From: Piper betle
Taxonomy: Eukaryota > Streptophyta > Magnoliopsida > Piperales > Piperaceae
NCBI GenBank assembly: GCA_033002965.1
Contig: JAURVB010013165.1
Span: 1 to 64,000, forward strand
Length of the DNA: 64,000 nt
Direction of reading: 5' to 3'
Shown here: positions 1 through 12,025 of the stretch, in pieces
Layout of the letters: each line of letters starts with the position of its first letter
How positions within the stretch are numbered: position 1 is the first letter of the stretch
Notes under the pieces: generated by a model
Told to the model about the DNA's origin: nothing
Databases searched by the model: none
Seen by the model: only the letters and a program-made list of their open reading frames with translations
Translations under genes and position numbers: made by a program

Positions 1-1249
1 AAACAATTAAAAAAATCTTGATTATACTTTACCATAAAATACGTTAAAATAATTTTTCTCACTTCTTTTAATACTATTCATGGATTTTACAAAATTTTTA
101 TTTCTTTGTTATAAACCACATATGAACCTAAAATGCAATTGAACATGCTAAGTGTACACATTTCCATTAGCAAAATCTGAGTAATTAAAACAAAATATGC
201 TGATTAAGCGTAGGTGTAAGTTGGTGCTAAGTCCTATATGAAAATTGTCAGCAATTTTTTTACATGTGTGAATTCAAGCAGAGTTAACCTTCCTTTCTTT
301 TTTGAGACATTTACCTGCGAGAAGGAACAAAAATCATTTATTATAAATTAAAAGTGAGAGAAATTTCACATATTATGTGTAGGAGGGATAGAAAGTGTAC
401 TTTTTACATAATACATCATCCCAATGAAAATTTATGCTAGGGAGGGAGGAGTTTGGTTCAAAAAACCCTCTTCGTTCACAAAAATAACAATTCCAAGATA
501 TACAAGGCGGGGTTGGTTTAAGAGAGTAAAATGGGCCAGTTTTAGGAAATAAAAAGCATATAGAGGGCGTTAGGGGTTCAGAGTGAGAGGAATTTCTTAA
601 CAGGTAAATTGGTCCGATGCATATAGAGGTTTATGTACCCCACAAAAGAAGGTGCCTATAATAGTGAACCATTGATATATATATATATATATGAGAAGCG
701 TTTCCTTGCGCAAACAGGGGAAGCTTCCTTCCACCACATATTAATCTGGGCCATTCGATTACAAGCACGACCTAGATTTATTCATTTTTTTTTTAAAAAC
801 ACTAAAATTTGATCTAAATCGTCTGATTACAAGGACGGTCCATATCTATTATTTAAAAAAAAACCTCCACCGACACATCTAGCCACGGGAGGTCTTGTAT
901 GGCTGCCCACCGCGCCAAATCCGGCCATGGGGCGGTTGGACATGGCCGGCATGGTTGGATCAGGATGTGCAATCAAGATCGGGCTGGGCGGCCAATATCC
1001 GACCGTTTTCTTTTTTGTTTGTCATTGCGGGGATCTGGCCACGACAAGTTGGATCGGGCCCTCTCCAGCCAGATCTGGTTAGGGGACAGCCAGGTCTACC
1101 CTGTTGTGGCTTGATCTCGGGCCGGCGGCTAGCAAATCAGGTTGCGATAGAAAAAAAAAATCTAGATGCGCCCCACCGCGGACGACGCCGCCCCACCACG
1201 GACGCCCCTCCCTCTCGCTTCTCCTCAACCCCATTGGTTCCCTCCCCCC
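1..1249. other. Non-genic, repeat-derived stretch
   Basis: I see no supportable gene here. There is a (TA)n run at about 675-691. After it come two related segments (about 745-785 and 795-850) sharing GATTACAAG followed by an A/T-rich tail, which looks like a short tandem duplication. A G+C-rich piece at 890-1250 gives overlapping open frames of low complexity without recognisable domains. It may be the 5' part of the family B LTR that is recognisable from about 1250, or another inserted element; I could not align it to the other B copies. Confidence 0.5.
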
Positions 1250-2630
1250 CCTTTGTGTATGTGATTATTTATTTGTATTTAATTATGTATTCTTGTATTC
1301 TATAACTATGATATTATTAATATTCATGATTAATGAGTATTAACTATTTATTTATTTATTTATTAAATATCTATTTGTTTATTTATTAATATGTTTATTG
1401 ACATGAGTATATGTTAATATTTCTCGTATTTACCCATGTATTTATATAGTGTAATTATATCATTATTTTATGATTAGAGTCTTATTTATGTTCATGTGCA
1501 TGTATTTATTTATTTATTTATTATTATTATGTCTTGATTTACATGCCACATGTTTAGTTATAGGTTTGTTAGTATTATTTTTTTTATTAGGATGTATTGA
1601 TGATATGATCACACACCATGAGCATGCATCATATAGAAATGTTAGAATTTTACTAGTAGTGGGTTTCGATGTAGATTTCGGAGTCCGAGGTCCCGTAGAT
1701 ATGCAGATACACTTGGAGCTTGGACTATATGTCCGTAGAACTTTCCCTCTTTGATTGACTCCTTGCGTGTCAAGTTTAATTGTGTTTTATACGTAAGACG
1801 ACATCGACAATGTTTTATTGCATCCCTCCGATGTCAGGCCATTTAGCAATGTTTTCTATGCATGCTTAATAAAACTACAAGGATGAGATCCATTGTTGGT
1901 TTTCGAACTGAAGCTCCAGAAATGTATGATACAAGCCTCTTGCCTAAGCCTATTATATAAGTACGCGTATTTTTATGGATTTCATGAATAAGAGAATAAG
2001 TGGTGCGGAGATATGTATGGACCACACTAGTACTCTTTCAAACAATGAGGTAGTGCGGTATATGAGGGTAGTGCATAATGCAGTGCATTTCTAGAATTTA
2101 TGGCACTAACTTAACTGTTCATTTTGCCACTCGAGTATCGTGACGGGTGATATGGAAGATGTAAGGGCGTAAGTGTTGTATGTATGAATATGATTATGAG
2201 TTGTGCATGCGAGCTGGCACTTGCTTAAGTATGTTAGCTTACCGCCCAGTGTGAGGCAATCTTGAAGTTTCATAAGTTTTTATGGGTAATGGAATACCCA
2301 TTTGACAGCTTATATTAGTTATTTTCCGAACTAGTAACATTTTCTATATAATATAAGTAGGTTTTGCAATCTTGAGTCGACTTTGGTAGGAGGACAGATG
2401 AACGCTACACACACTTGAGCTCATCTCAGTTATTTACTTTCTTACTTTTATTTATGTTTGATGTATTTTGACGTGTATTTAACAGTGTCTTCCATTATCA
2501 TGACACCAAGAAGTTTGTTTTGATCTATTTTATCGATCTAGTCGTATCGTTCGACAACTTTAAACATGACTTGACTTGATCGCAACATTACTAATTCGGG
2601 TCTTAAGTGAACCAAAATTGGGGTGTTACA
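1250..2630 (+). mobile_element. LTR of family B (gypsy-type), 5' part unclear
   Basis: The segment matches, in the same order, the reverse complement of the family B LTRs at 4697-6694 and 43948-46750. Shared features are the TTTA-rich stretch with ATTCATGATTAATGAG, the GATGTCAGGCCATTTAG block, the GAGGTAGTG block, and the terminal ACCAAAATTGGGGTGTTACA. It ends in TGTTACA at 2630 and is followed two bases later by a tRNA-iMet type primer-binding site, so this is the only LTR of its family here still joined to internal sequence. The start is uncertain because sequence before about 1250 does not align with the other copies. Confidence 0.7.
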
Positions 2631-2633
2631 AGT

Positions 2634-2646
2634 TGGTATTAGAGCC
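2634..2646 (+). other. Primer-binding site, tRNA-iMet type
   Basis: TGGTATTAGAGCC lies directly after the LTR end TGTTACA. It differs by one base from the usual plant initiator-Met primer site TGGTATCAGAGCC. It shows that the LTR to the left is a 5' LTR on the plus strand. Confidence 0.8.
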
Positions 2647-3034
2647 ATGTCTTGGTCAATTGAGATGGAAGATATTTATTTTGAGCCAAGTGTGTAGAGT
2701 TGTCCTTAGCCAAGCGGACATGCATTTCCTTTGGTATTTTCTCTATATTTCAGATTTTTGCTTAGTCAAACCATGGCAATGCATGTTTCAGTATTAATGG
2801 AAATTATGAGATGGATATGAGATTATGATTTCAGTAGATGCCAGCATGGATTTCAATGGAATGTCATGATAAGCTCTGAGACACGCCTTTCTTTTACCAT
2901 GCCAAAGATTTGTATGACTTAAGACTGTTCACATGCTCAATTAGCTGAAGTTGAGTTGGATGGTGACCAGGAGTATCTATAATTTGGGTTACTCGAGCAC
3001 GTGCTCATCTTCACATGTCACCACATGAGTCCTT
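2647..3034 (+). other. Remnant of retrotransposon internal region
   Basis: This short stretch lies between the primer-binding site and the opposite-strand LTR A fragment. No gag motif is visible. It is probably the 5' untranslated internal part of the family B element, truncated where the family A fragment begins. Confidence 0.4.
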
Positions 3035-3995
3035 CCTTGGCTGCAATTGCCGACGGCATCTATTGATTGGATAGTAGCCGTATTGGGTACTGTTGGAATT
3101 GGCTCTGCAAGCCCGACGTGTCTATGACATCGACACAATCAGTGGAGGTGGTGGCTCGTCAAAAAATGGCAAAAACAGAGGTGGCGGCAATGGGTGAAGA
3201 GATCTGGCCAATGTGGACGGTTCTGGGCTCCACTCCAGGTAGGGAAGGTCGTGGGTTGGTCGAAGGTGTCAAGGCAACCACTGGATCATGGCGGTGATGG
3301 TCGCCGGTGGTGTGATCAGCTGATAGAAGCATGGCTCAAGGGCATGGCTTCCTTGCATCATGGAGGCCTGACGATAGCCGGGCGCGCTTGCGGCAACACT
3401 ACAACACCACGGCAGGGCTTGGCAGCGACGATCGGCAGCAAGGCAGCGTCGGTGGTGGCGGCGGCGACGGCGACAAACACAGGGTGGCACAGCAAGGGTT
3501 TGGACAGGGAAGGTGTCAGGGTAAAAGGAATTAGCTGGGTGGCGATATCATAAATATTACTTTGCTCGACTCTATCTCGAGTCAAGAATAATAACCAAAT
3601 CGTAATAAATCATAGAAAATCCATAAAATAGGGGGGAATCCAATAAATTATAATACACACCACAACATCACAATGACATGCTCTATAACTATTAACCCCA
3701 AGCTGCCCCATAACTTGTCCTAACACGGTAAACAGCTCTAACACTAATTCTACAATCCACTTTATATAAAACTCAAAAAAAAATAAACTAGCATACTCTC
3801 ATATATTATGATAACTCATTCTTTTTTATTGTATTCATGATGTTGTCATCATATACTTGGGTACACATGGCCCTCATGGCTCATACATGCGACCGGTGTT
3901 GGCTCAGTACATGTGTTCTAAAACTAACTTGACTCAAACCGACGGCTGAACCGATCGGTTCATAAGCATAAAACCTTCAGATCGTGGGTTTTACA
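3035..3995 (-). mobile_element. LTR A fragment (LTR start portion)
   Basis: Read on the minus strand, the segment starts TGTAAAACCCACGATCTGAA at 3995. It then follows the family A order: the TGAGCCATGAGGGCCATG block, the GACTCGAG block, then a G+C-rich part. It matches the LTRs at 8552, 15366 and 50875. Only about the first 960 bp of the roughly 2.95-kb LTR are present, so it is truncated at about 3035. Open frames in its G+C-rich part are low-complexity and not genes. Confidence 0.7.
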
Positions 3996-4472
3996 TGTGA
4001 GGGCGTAAGCGTTGTGTGTATGAATATGATTATGAGCTACGTTTGCGAGCTGACACTTGCTTAAGTATGTTAGCTTATTGCCCAGTGTGAGGCAATATTG
4101 AAGTTTCATAAGTTTTCGTAGGTAATGAATACCCATTTACCAGCTTCTATTAGTTATTTTTTGGACCACTAACATTCTTTATCGACATTTTCTATAAATA
4201 TATGTAGGTTTTGCAAAGTCAACTTTGGTGGGAGGATAGATGAACGTTACACACACTTCAGCTCAGCGCAGTTATTTACTTTCTTACTTTTATTTATGTT
4301 CGATGTATTTTGATGTGTATTTAATAGTGTCTTCCATTCTTATGACACCAAGAAGGTTATTTCGAACTATTTTATCAATCGAGTCATACCGACTGACAAC
4401 TATAAACATGACTAGACTCAATCGCAACATTTCTGATTCGGTTCTTAAGTAAACCAAAATTAGGATGTTACA
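3996..4472 (+). mobile_element. Terminal part of a family B LTR
   Basis: This is a direct repeat of 2157-2630: both run from TGTGAGGGCGTAAG-like sequence through AGTATGTTAGCTTA and GCCCAGTGTGAGGCAAT to a terminal ATGTTACA or GTGTTACA. It is the 3' end of a B LTR separated from the first copy by the minus-strand A fragment. It may be the 3' LTR of the element that begins to its left, or an unrelated copy. Confidence 0.7.
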
Positions 4473-7400
4473 TGAACACTATATTAATGATAGAGATTCT
4501 CACATACCTCATGAACGACTCCCTCTACATGGATGGTAGGGTCCACTATTCCTTCAAACCCACCCACACTGACATTCACTCTTGTGGACTATCCTCTCTA
4601 CATTAAAAATACAATGGAGAAAATACTAAATATTATTACACATCAATGATAGTAGTAAACCATCAATAATGTCATTGATGGTTTGAGCACTCTCCATGTA
4701 ACACCCCAATTTTGGTTCACCTAATAACCGAATCAGAAATGTCTCGACTCAATCGAAAAAATAGATCGAAACAACCCGCTTGGCTTCATAAGAATGGAAT
4801 ATATTGTTAAATATGTGTCAAAACACATCAAATATAAATAAAAGTAAGAAAGAAAATAACTATATTGAGGTCAAGTGTATGTAGCGCTTATCTGTCCTCC
4901 TACCAAAGTCGATCCAGGATTGCAAGACCTACATATATAATATAAAAACGTCATTAATAAATGTTACTGGTCCAAAAATAACTAGTACGAATTAGTAAAT
5001 GTGTATTCTATTACCCATGAAAACTTAGAAAACTTTAGAATTCCTCACATTGGACGGTAAGCAAACATACTTAAACAAGTGTCGACGCTCATGTATGGCT
5101 TATATTCATATTCATATATACAATGTTTGTGCCCTCACATCCTCCATATTACACATGTCACGTTACTGGAGTGGCAAAAGGAATGGTTAAGTTAGTGTCA
5201 CAAATTCTGAAATTGTGCTGCATTATGTAGTACAATCATACTCTACACTACCTCAGGGTTTGAAAGAGTGCTAGTGTGGTCCATACATATCTCCATAAAG
5301 CTTACTCTCTTATTTGTGAAATATGTAAAATGCATGTACTTATATAATAGGTTTAGGAAGAGGCTTACATCCTATATTTCTAGAGCTTCAATTTGAAAAC
5401 CAACAAGGGATCACATCCTTATAGTTTTATTAAACATGTGTAGAAAATACGGCTAAATGGCCTGACATCTGAGGGATCCGACAAAATGTTACTGATGCTA
5501 TCCTACGTCTAAAGCAAGATTAAAATCAACACGCAGGGAGTCAAGCAGAGATCAAGCAAAAAGATGGGATGGATGTGAACACGGGCAAATGGGCCGGATG
5601 GGGCGGCCGGTGCCAGTCACCAGAAAACATTGATGGCGGCGTAGCTACGGTCGCCGCTAGTCGGGATTGACGGTGGGCATCAAGGCAGAGTTGCTAGTGG
5701 TGAGATTGGCAAGGTCTGACTGTCAACTTGCCAGAAAAAAGATGAAAAGAGGACAAAATTGCTGCGGGTGCGGCAGCAGCGCCAGCGGCGATCACAGCCA
5801 CGGCGGTGGTCTTGGGTGGTCTCAAAATGGAGATTTCGGCGAGTGAAAGCTATCGGGGTGGTCAGCTTCGCCGTAGGATACTCACCGGTGCTGGAAAATG
5901 GATCGAAAGGGTGGCGATGGTTATGGAAATTGACTACAAAAATGCTATAGCCAAGGTGACTGCAGTGGATTCAGTGGCGATGGTGGGTATGCAGTGAAAG
6001 CCAGCCACGAGGCAGTCACGGTCGTACCGACCAAATGGCCGGAGGAGGGCTGGGGTATCACTAGTGGCAAGCCAAAGTGGCCGTGGCGCTAAGGGTGAGA
6101 AAACCTCTCAAAATCTATGGGTAAAGCTAAGGTTGAGTGGAAGGCTCAGATCTTGCCACATGGCACGATCGGGACATCTGATAGCTAGTGGTCTAGTGGG
6201 ACCCACTAAGGTATATGCAATATGCATATAGATGGAAAGCTTGGATCGAGACCGTCTCAAGTCAAAATTGACCGAGTCCTAAAAGTAACTCTATAAGAGG
6301 GAATCAAGGCAAGAAGGTTAAATAAGCCTCGAAACCTGAACTCAATCAAGCTTAGCCCACAGGGGCACAATTTGGTGATCTAAAATCCCTATGATTCATG
6401 CAAATGAGATACCCTGAAAATTTTAAATGGATTCTAAATGGTACAATACCCTGGCTAACAATATAAAAATTATATGTATACCTCGCATATACACTGATAA
6501 CTCACGCTCTGCTATGGCTAACTCAAGCTATCTTTTGCATGTTAAGCATACTTAGCCACCATAACATGTTCATATGGCCATCTGGGCCCTCTACTCATAT
6601 TTTGAAAATTGGTCTGGATTGAGCTTGCTCAAACTGACCCAAAACTGGCTCGAATCGAGCAAACGACAAGTGGAACCCGAAGTTAGGTTTTACACTCCAT
6701 GAATGATAACGATCCTCCCATACCTCATGTTCAGCACCATCTATAAGGTCGGCAAAGACCATTATTGTTTTAGAACCTTTGACAACAACATCCACTCCTA
6801 TGGACTGTCCTTCCTCCATTGTACATAATGAATAAATTACATAGTATAATCACACATCAATGACAAAAGCAAATTGTCTATAATGTCATTGATGGTTTGA
6901 ACACTTTTGATCAATGATAGAGATGCTCAATACCTCAGGTGGAGAACCCTTTGTACAGCCAATAAGGCCAGCTATTATTTCACGTCCTCTCACAATGACA
7001 TCCACTCCTATGGACTGTCCTTCCAGCGCTGTACACAAAGAATAAATTACAAAGTATCATTACACATCAATAATATTATTTAAAATTCTATAGTGTCATT
7101 GATGGTTATCAGAATTTTTATATGTCATAGTAATTATGTCATACCTTATGTGCAGAACCCTTCGCATGAGAAACAGACCCACTGGCACTGACAACCTCTC
7201 ATTGTGTATCTATAACTTGCATTATAGAGAAATAAAGGGTCGATAATCTTTTTCATCTCATAGCTGATAACACCCACTCTTCTCGACTATACTTCAAATA
7301 TTCAAAACAACGAATAAAATTGAAAATAACATCTAACATTCAATGGCAAAAGCTTCTTCTCAATAGTCTCATATTGCATGGACTTTACGAATTATGTCTT

Positions 7401-7500
7401 ACCTCATTTGCAATAGCCTTTGCAGGGGCCAATGTCACATTATCTTTTCCAATCTCTTTGTTGTCAACTCCACTCGAAGAAAAGTCTTTGTCATTCCATA
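4473..7500 (-). repeat. Tandem array of ~211-bp exon+intron modules
   Basis: Successive units share the block CCACTCCTATGGACTGTCC (minus strand: exon start), a downstream ACCTCA (minus strand GAG|GT, a splice donor), ATGAATAAATTACA and TGTCATTGATGGTT. The inferred donors lie at 4508, 6724, 6934, 7145 and 7403. When the 2003 bp added by the inserted solo LTR (LTR plus one copy of the target site) are removed, the spacings are 213, 210, 211 and 258 bp. At least five units are therefore present, the outer ones being more diverged. The array is interrupted by the solo LTR at 4697-6694. Confidence 0.75.
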
Positions 7501-8400
7501 ATTTCTTCCTGACCAAATGGAATATTTATACTTACATTAGACATGGATTACCATCAATGACAACATCTACATTACACAATAATCATAGATGAAGAAAGAA
7601 TATCTGATCAGTCTTCATATCATCCTCACTGTCATCACCTCCATCATTTTCTTCGTCACTACCATCCTTTACATCCTCACTTCCATCCTCCCCGTCATCT
7701 TTTTGTCATCCTCACTATCATCCCCCACTTCATCATCACTAACATCCTTCTTATCATACTCATTACTATCCTTTTCAACCCCATCATCATACATTTCGTC
7801 CTCACTATCATCTTCTCCATCAGCCTCACTAAAATCCCCCTTAGCCTCACTCCCATTATCCCCAATTCGTATTTCCCTTTCTTCACTTTCTAACTCCTTC
7901 CTTACATCAACTCGTCCATCCAGGTCTTCAATCCCATCTGGCATAGAACCAAGCAACTGTCAGTGTTCTTCTGTAAGGGCATGAAGTTTATGCACAAGGG
8001 CCTAATACTTGGCCTTCATATAATTAAACATTCTTGATAGTTGATCATACTTTTCTTCAAGCAATCTCACACATAATTTGCTCTTTCCAAATTCCCCACC
8101 AATGTCATCAAGGTGCTGCTGCCCATGTCTCCTTTCACTGATGTCTATATCTACTAATGTGATTAGGTTTCATATAAGGCTTTCATCAATGTAAAACAAT
8201 GACAGAAACCAACTCATCATGACACATTACCTCATCCTCAGCCTTACTACATTCTCCAATAGTGAGTCTAATATTTTTTGAGTCATACTATTTATTAGCT
8301 CCTCATACTCTTTTTTTTCCATATAATTTTGTCATCTTCACATGCCCACGTGACCGTACGAATCTTAGCTCACCTGGATTATGAACTTTGTTAGTCCACA
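4508..8400 (-). pseudogene. Degenerate multi-exon coding relic, family unknown
   Basis: On the minus strand a decayed gene can be followed from about 8400 to 4508. Exon-like pieces come in this order: a basic segment containing HNPGELRFVRSRGHVK (about 8330-8395); a piece ending AG|GTAATG near 8235; a coiled-coil-like segment with in-frame stops (about 7960-8130); and a strongly acidic stretch rich in D, E and S (7669-7956). After these come at least five duplicated ~32-residue modules. The two best modules read EGQSIGVDVVVKG (6724-6819) and EGQSIGVDVIVRG (6934-7028), each ending in ...E|GT. Module 1 (4508-4597) has a TAG in place of CAG, and module 2 has lost the AG acceptor (AA), so the copy is broken. 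The coiled-coil and acidic layout vaguely recalls plant En/Spm (Ptta-type) transposon proteins, but I do not recognise the family. Confidence 0.4.
4697..6694 (-). mobile_element. Solo LTR, family B, with CTCCA target duplication
   Basis: On the minus strand the LTR runs from TGTAAAACCTAACTTCGGGT (6694) to CAAAATTGGGGTGTTACA (4697), 1998 bp. It is flanked by a perfect 5-bp duplication, CTCCA, at 4692-4696 and 6695-6699. There is no internal domain, so it is a solo LTR left by LTR-LTR recombination. It is shorter than the 2.8-kb copy at 43948-46750 and lacks that copy's long TTTA-rich section. It interrupts the tandem exon-module array. Confidence 0.9.
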
Positions 8401-8551
8401 TATTTGTATGCTCAAAAATCCACACTTACATACCATGACAAGAAATTATACAATGAAGGAAGTGTAACAAAATTGTTCAAATATTTAAGGTCATACTTGC
8501 AAAATCCATGCAATTTCGCATAGGTTTCTCCATGTGCCTAACCTCCAGCCT

Positions 8552-11537
8552 TGTAAAACCCATGACTCGAGTCAGGGTTTTATAGTCATTAGCTAGTTGG
8601 TTTGACCGTAGTTTGAGTCGGTTCAGCTTTTAGAACACGTGTGCGGGGCCGAGGCCGACCGTGTGCACGTGCTATGAGGGTTTATGTATACCCAAGTATC
8701 GATGATAGCGTCAGATACGCATCAGCAGACTAAGTTATCAGTAGATATGAGAGTATACAATTGATGATTTTATTTTTATGTTGTGACCGTAGGATTAGTT
8801 TAGGCCAAATAACGCATTAGGATGCGTTAGATGGTATTTGGGTGGGTTATTAGTTATATGACATGTCATTTGGATGTTCTAATATTTTGTTTGATTTTAT
8901 GGGATTTTTCCCAGTTTTTCTAGATTTTTCTAGGATTTATTCCAAGTCGGTTATCATTCTTGACTCGAGCCAGCGTCGAGTCAAGTCTTATTTACAACTT
9001 TGCCACCCCCTCTACATCTCATCTTCCTCCCCCATCCCATGTTTTCACCGCCACCGCCCTTGAGGCTTTTGCCACCGTCGTCGACGCCACCTCGCCGCCG
9101 ATCGACACCGCCCAGCCCGGCCGTGCCGTCGCCTTGCCGCCTCAACCACGCCTGGCCACCATCCGGCCATCGCAACGCTGGAAATCGCCCTTGATTTCCC
9201 GCCAATCCCGACACGATTTCGCTGCTGTCTGCGCTGGACCGCCGCCGCCATGACGTCGGAGCTTCTGCCCTCGACCTCACCTACCTTTCTCCCTTGCTTA
9301 GCGCCACCGTCGAGGTCGGCCGTGGCTCTGATCGGAGCGGCCAACCGCACTCAACGCCGCCGTTGGTGGCCATCGCCGCCGCGGCTGCCCTCGTCGTCAC
9401 CACCATTGGGTTCAGCTCCTTGCCGGAGCAGTCACCGGAAAACCACCGGAGTTGCCGGAAAACCGTCGGCATAGTCGCCGGAAAACCGCCAACTCACCTT
9501 CACCACCTTCGTCCGTCGGCACCGATTTCAGCGCCGATCGCGAGGTGGTTCTTCCCTTTTTTAGAATTATTACATACATGTTGTCGTCATAGTAGCATAT
9601 TAGAATTAATTTTATTAACTTCATGATTTTTGTTTAATTAATCGTGATTATGATAAACATGTGATGATTAGCGTAAATTATGTTGTTTGATGTGAATGCT
9701 TAGTAATGAAATTGTTAGTAAACCATTGAATAGTTAATTAAATGCTTGTAAACTAGTTAATTTATGAATTTGTATGAATTAGGTTTTGCATGCTAGCATT
9801 AAGTTAAACAGATTAAATTGATTAAACCATTGTCACCTAATTAGAATAGGTATGCTTTGAAATTGGTATTAAAAGTGCTAGGTAATAAGTAACATATAAA
9901 ATGATAAAATTATTAACTTGCTTGACAATTAGAGATGTAGGGTAATTGTCGAGATGATTGTCATGTTTGATTAGATGATTGTATGCATGTGGATATATTA
10001 GTTATATAGGCGTGCATTATATATGTATGGGCGTTAGTAAATAGTTATGTTCATGTAGGTTCGTTGCAGGAGCTCGCCGTTTAGGCACGAGACTTTGCTT
10101 GGAGCTTCTGACAGGTCCGTTAGGACACGCTTCTCAAGTTTTATCGCTCTAATCTATCGGTGATTTGATTTATTGATCGTAGGACGTGTCAGGTGGATGA
10201 TTTATTGGACCCCACCTAACACGGGTCACCTGGTCGATGGTTTTCGGAATTAATAACCCTCGAGGATGAGATCCCTCAAGTTTGTTTTCAAAAATAAGAT
10301 CCACCTCAAGTTGCCTTCGGGCCTATTATAATAAATCCCGACCCAGCCCTATAAATAGTTTTATCGACTGCATGTACTATGAGCGGATGCCGTGCTAGTC
10401 AAAGCGGGCTCTGGATTAGTGCCAGCGGACTGTTCCATTCCCGAGGGATCCTGACAACTCTGCATTTGAGTTCCTCACACCCGAAGGACGTGGAGGTTTA
10501 CGGGTACTGTTTAGTACAGCACATGTTCGGACTTGTGGTTCAAAGGGTACTAAAGGCGACTGCCTGAGAGTGCTCGGTCTACGTGCTCAAGGCCAGGAGT
10601 AATATGGAGGTTCGGAGAGGGCTTAGGATAAAAGTTTTACGTGAAGTACTGAAAAAGAAGTGTCGTGAGCGGCACAGTACCAGATAGATCGGGATGCTGT
10701 TGAGTCAGCTACTCAACGGCTCCTCTGTAGTTGCCCTTATGAGAGTTCTTGAGGAAGATATATATGATGGTTTGTTTTCCATGAGAGTTTGCTCTCATGT
10801 TCCAGCTTGATATTAGTTATTTCCGAACCAGTGGCACCCATTGCTGACGTTTTTCTACTATATGTAGGTGAGAATGATGAATGACGTATGCCGGCCTTGA
10901 CGAAGGAGTAGCGCTTGCATTGCACACACATACCTGGTGCCACGCTGACTTTTGCGTAAGATGTGATGTGATTGGCTTTTGTAGTAGATTTACATATTGG
11001 TATTTATGCATGTGTTTGTGAGGCTTGTATGCCTTGTTTTAGAAATGCGTGGGAATGTTTTGAGAAAGGCTCTAATGATGTGCTATGTTGAAATGAAAAG
11101 GAATCAAATGAGCTGAGTATGAGATTGTAGGTGGGCTAGACCCAATTACAGTATGTTTGGATGATTTGAAGTCTGTTACGACATAAATTATTGTTTTATA
11201 TATATACTATATTATGTCGTACTTTAACAGGTCGTCCCCTTATTGCACTTTTAGGGGAGGCTCTGTCCGTTTTATTCTATGTTTTATGAATTTTATTGTT
11301 ATTTTAATTATTTTGGTGTGGTGATTATCATGACATTCATGTAGTATCCTGTTAGGGTTTTGCATCTCATTCATATATTGTTTGCGTATTAGCGGCGTGC
11401 TCCATCTTGAGACATCGAGAGGGTTATGTCGTAGCCGTTTAGGTCTTGGGTCAGCCAACTTAATCGGTTTACGAGTAGTTCGATCCTTTATAACAGTTCT
11501 GGTCCGGGTTGAGAGTAAACCGAATTAGGGTGTTACA
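8552..11537 (+). mobile_element. Solo LTR, family A, with AGCCT target duplication
   Basis: The element starts TGTAAAACCCATGACTCGAG and ends ATTAGGGTGTTACA, 2986 bp. It is flanked by a perfect 5-bp repeat AGCCT (8547-8551 and 11538-11542). Internal order: an AT-rich start; a very G+C-rich block at 9000-9550 containing repeats of GCCGGAAAAC; an AT-rich block; the GAGGATGAGATCCCTC block; the CGGACTGTTCCATTC block; and a TTTGCTCTCAT block near 10788. The long open frames at 8960-9630 fall in the G+C-rich block and show no domain. Confidence 0.9.
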
Positions 11538-11542
11538 AGCCT

Positions 11543-12005
11543 CGTCTGTGCATACACCGCCGCCAACTCTAGAGTAGATTCTAGAAGAAAAGCCTTTTAT
11601 TTGCGAAAACAACACCAATAAGTACACTTATATACAACATGCATGCTGGCCCCCATCTCCTTCGTTTTTAAGCAGGTCCCCTTTAGTTAGACAATTATAT
11701 TCCTTTGATCAACTTTTTGCATCCATTATCAAGTGTCTTATGCACCACTTACATGCTAGTTTCCTGGGAATCCCTTTATTACCTAGCCCATGTATTGTTC
11801 TTAGCAAGAATGGGGACCCCTTTATTACGTGGCCCCTATATTGAGACAACATCCTGACTACTGAACTAAACCAATAATGACTTCAACTTGAAACTTCCAA
11901 TGTTTCCTTCTTGATATCATTGTTGTAGTAATATCTTCAACAACAACAAATGCATACTAACTTTGACCCAAATCTAGAAAAAAATGTGTCTTTTTATAAT
12001 CTCAT
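11543..12005. other. Spacer without recognisable feature
   Basis: This moderately AT-rich sequence lies between the solo LTR and the TA microsatellite. I see no open frame with a domain, no splice-consistent coding sequence and no repeat shared with the rest of the window. Confidence 0.5.
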
Positions 12006-12025
12006 TATATATATATATATATATA

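Noticed and set aside
7589..7984. Ser-rich 131-codon plus-strand frame
   Set aside because: It is the complement of an acidic coding stretch of the minus-strand relic (TCATC-type repeats) and has no independent support.
8960..9630. Several open frames of about 100 codons
   Set aside because: They fall in the G+C-rich block of solo LTR A, with low-complexity translations and no conservation with other copies.
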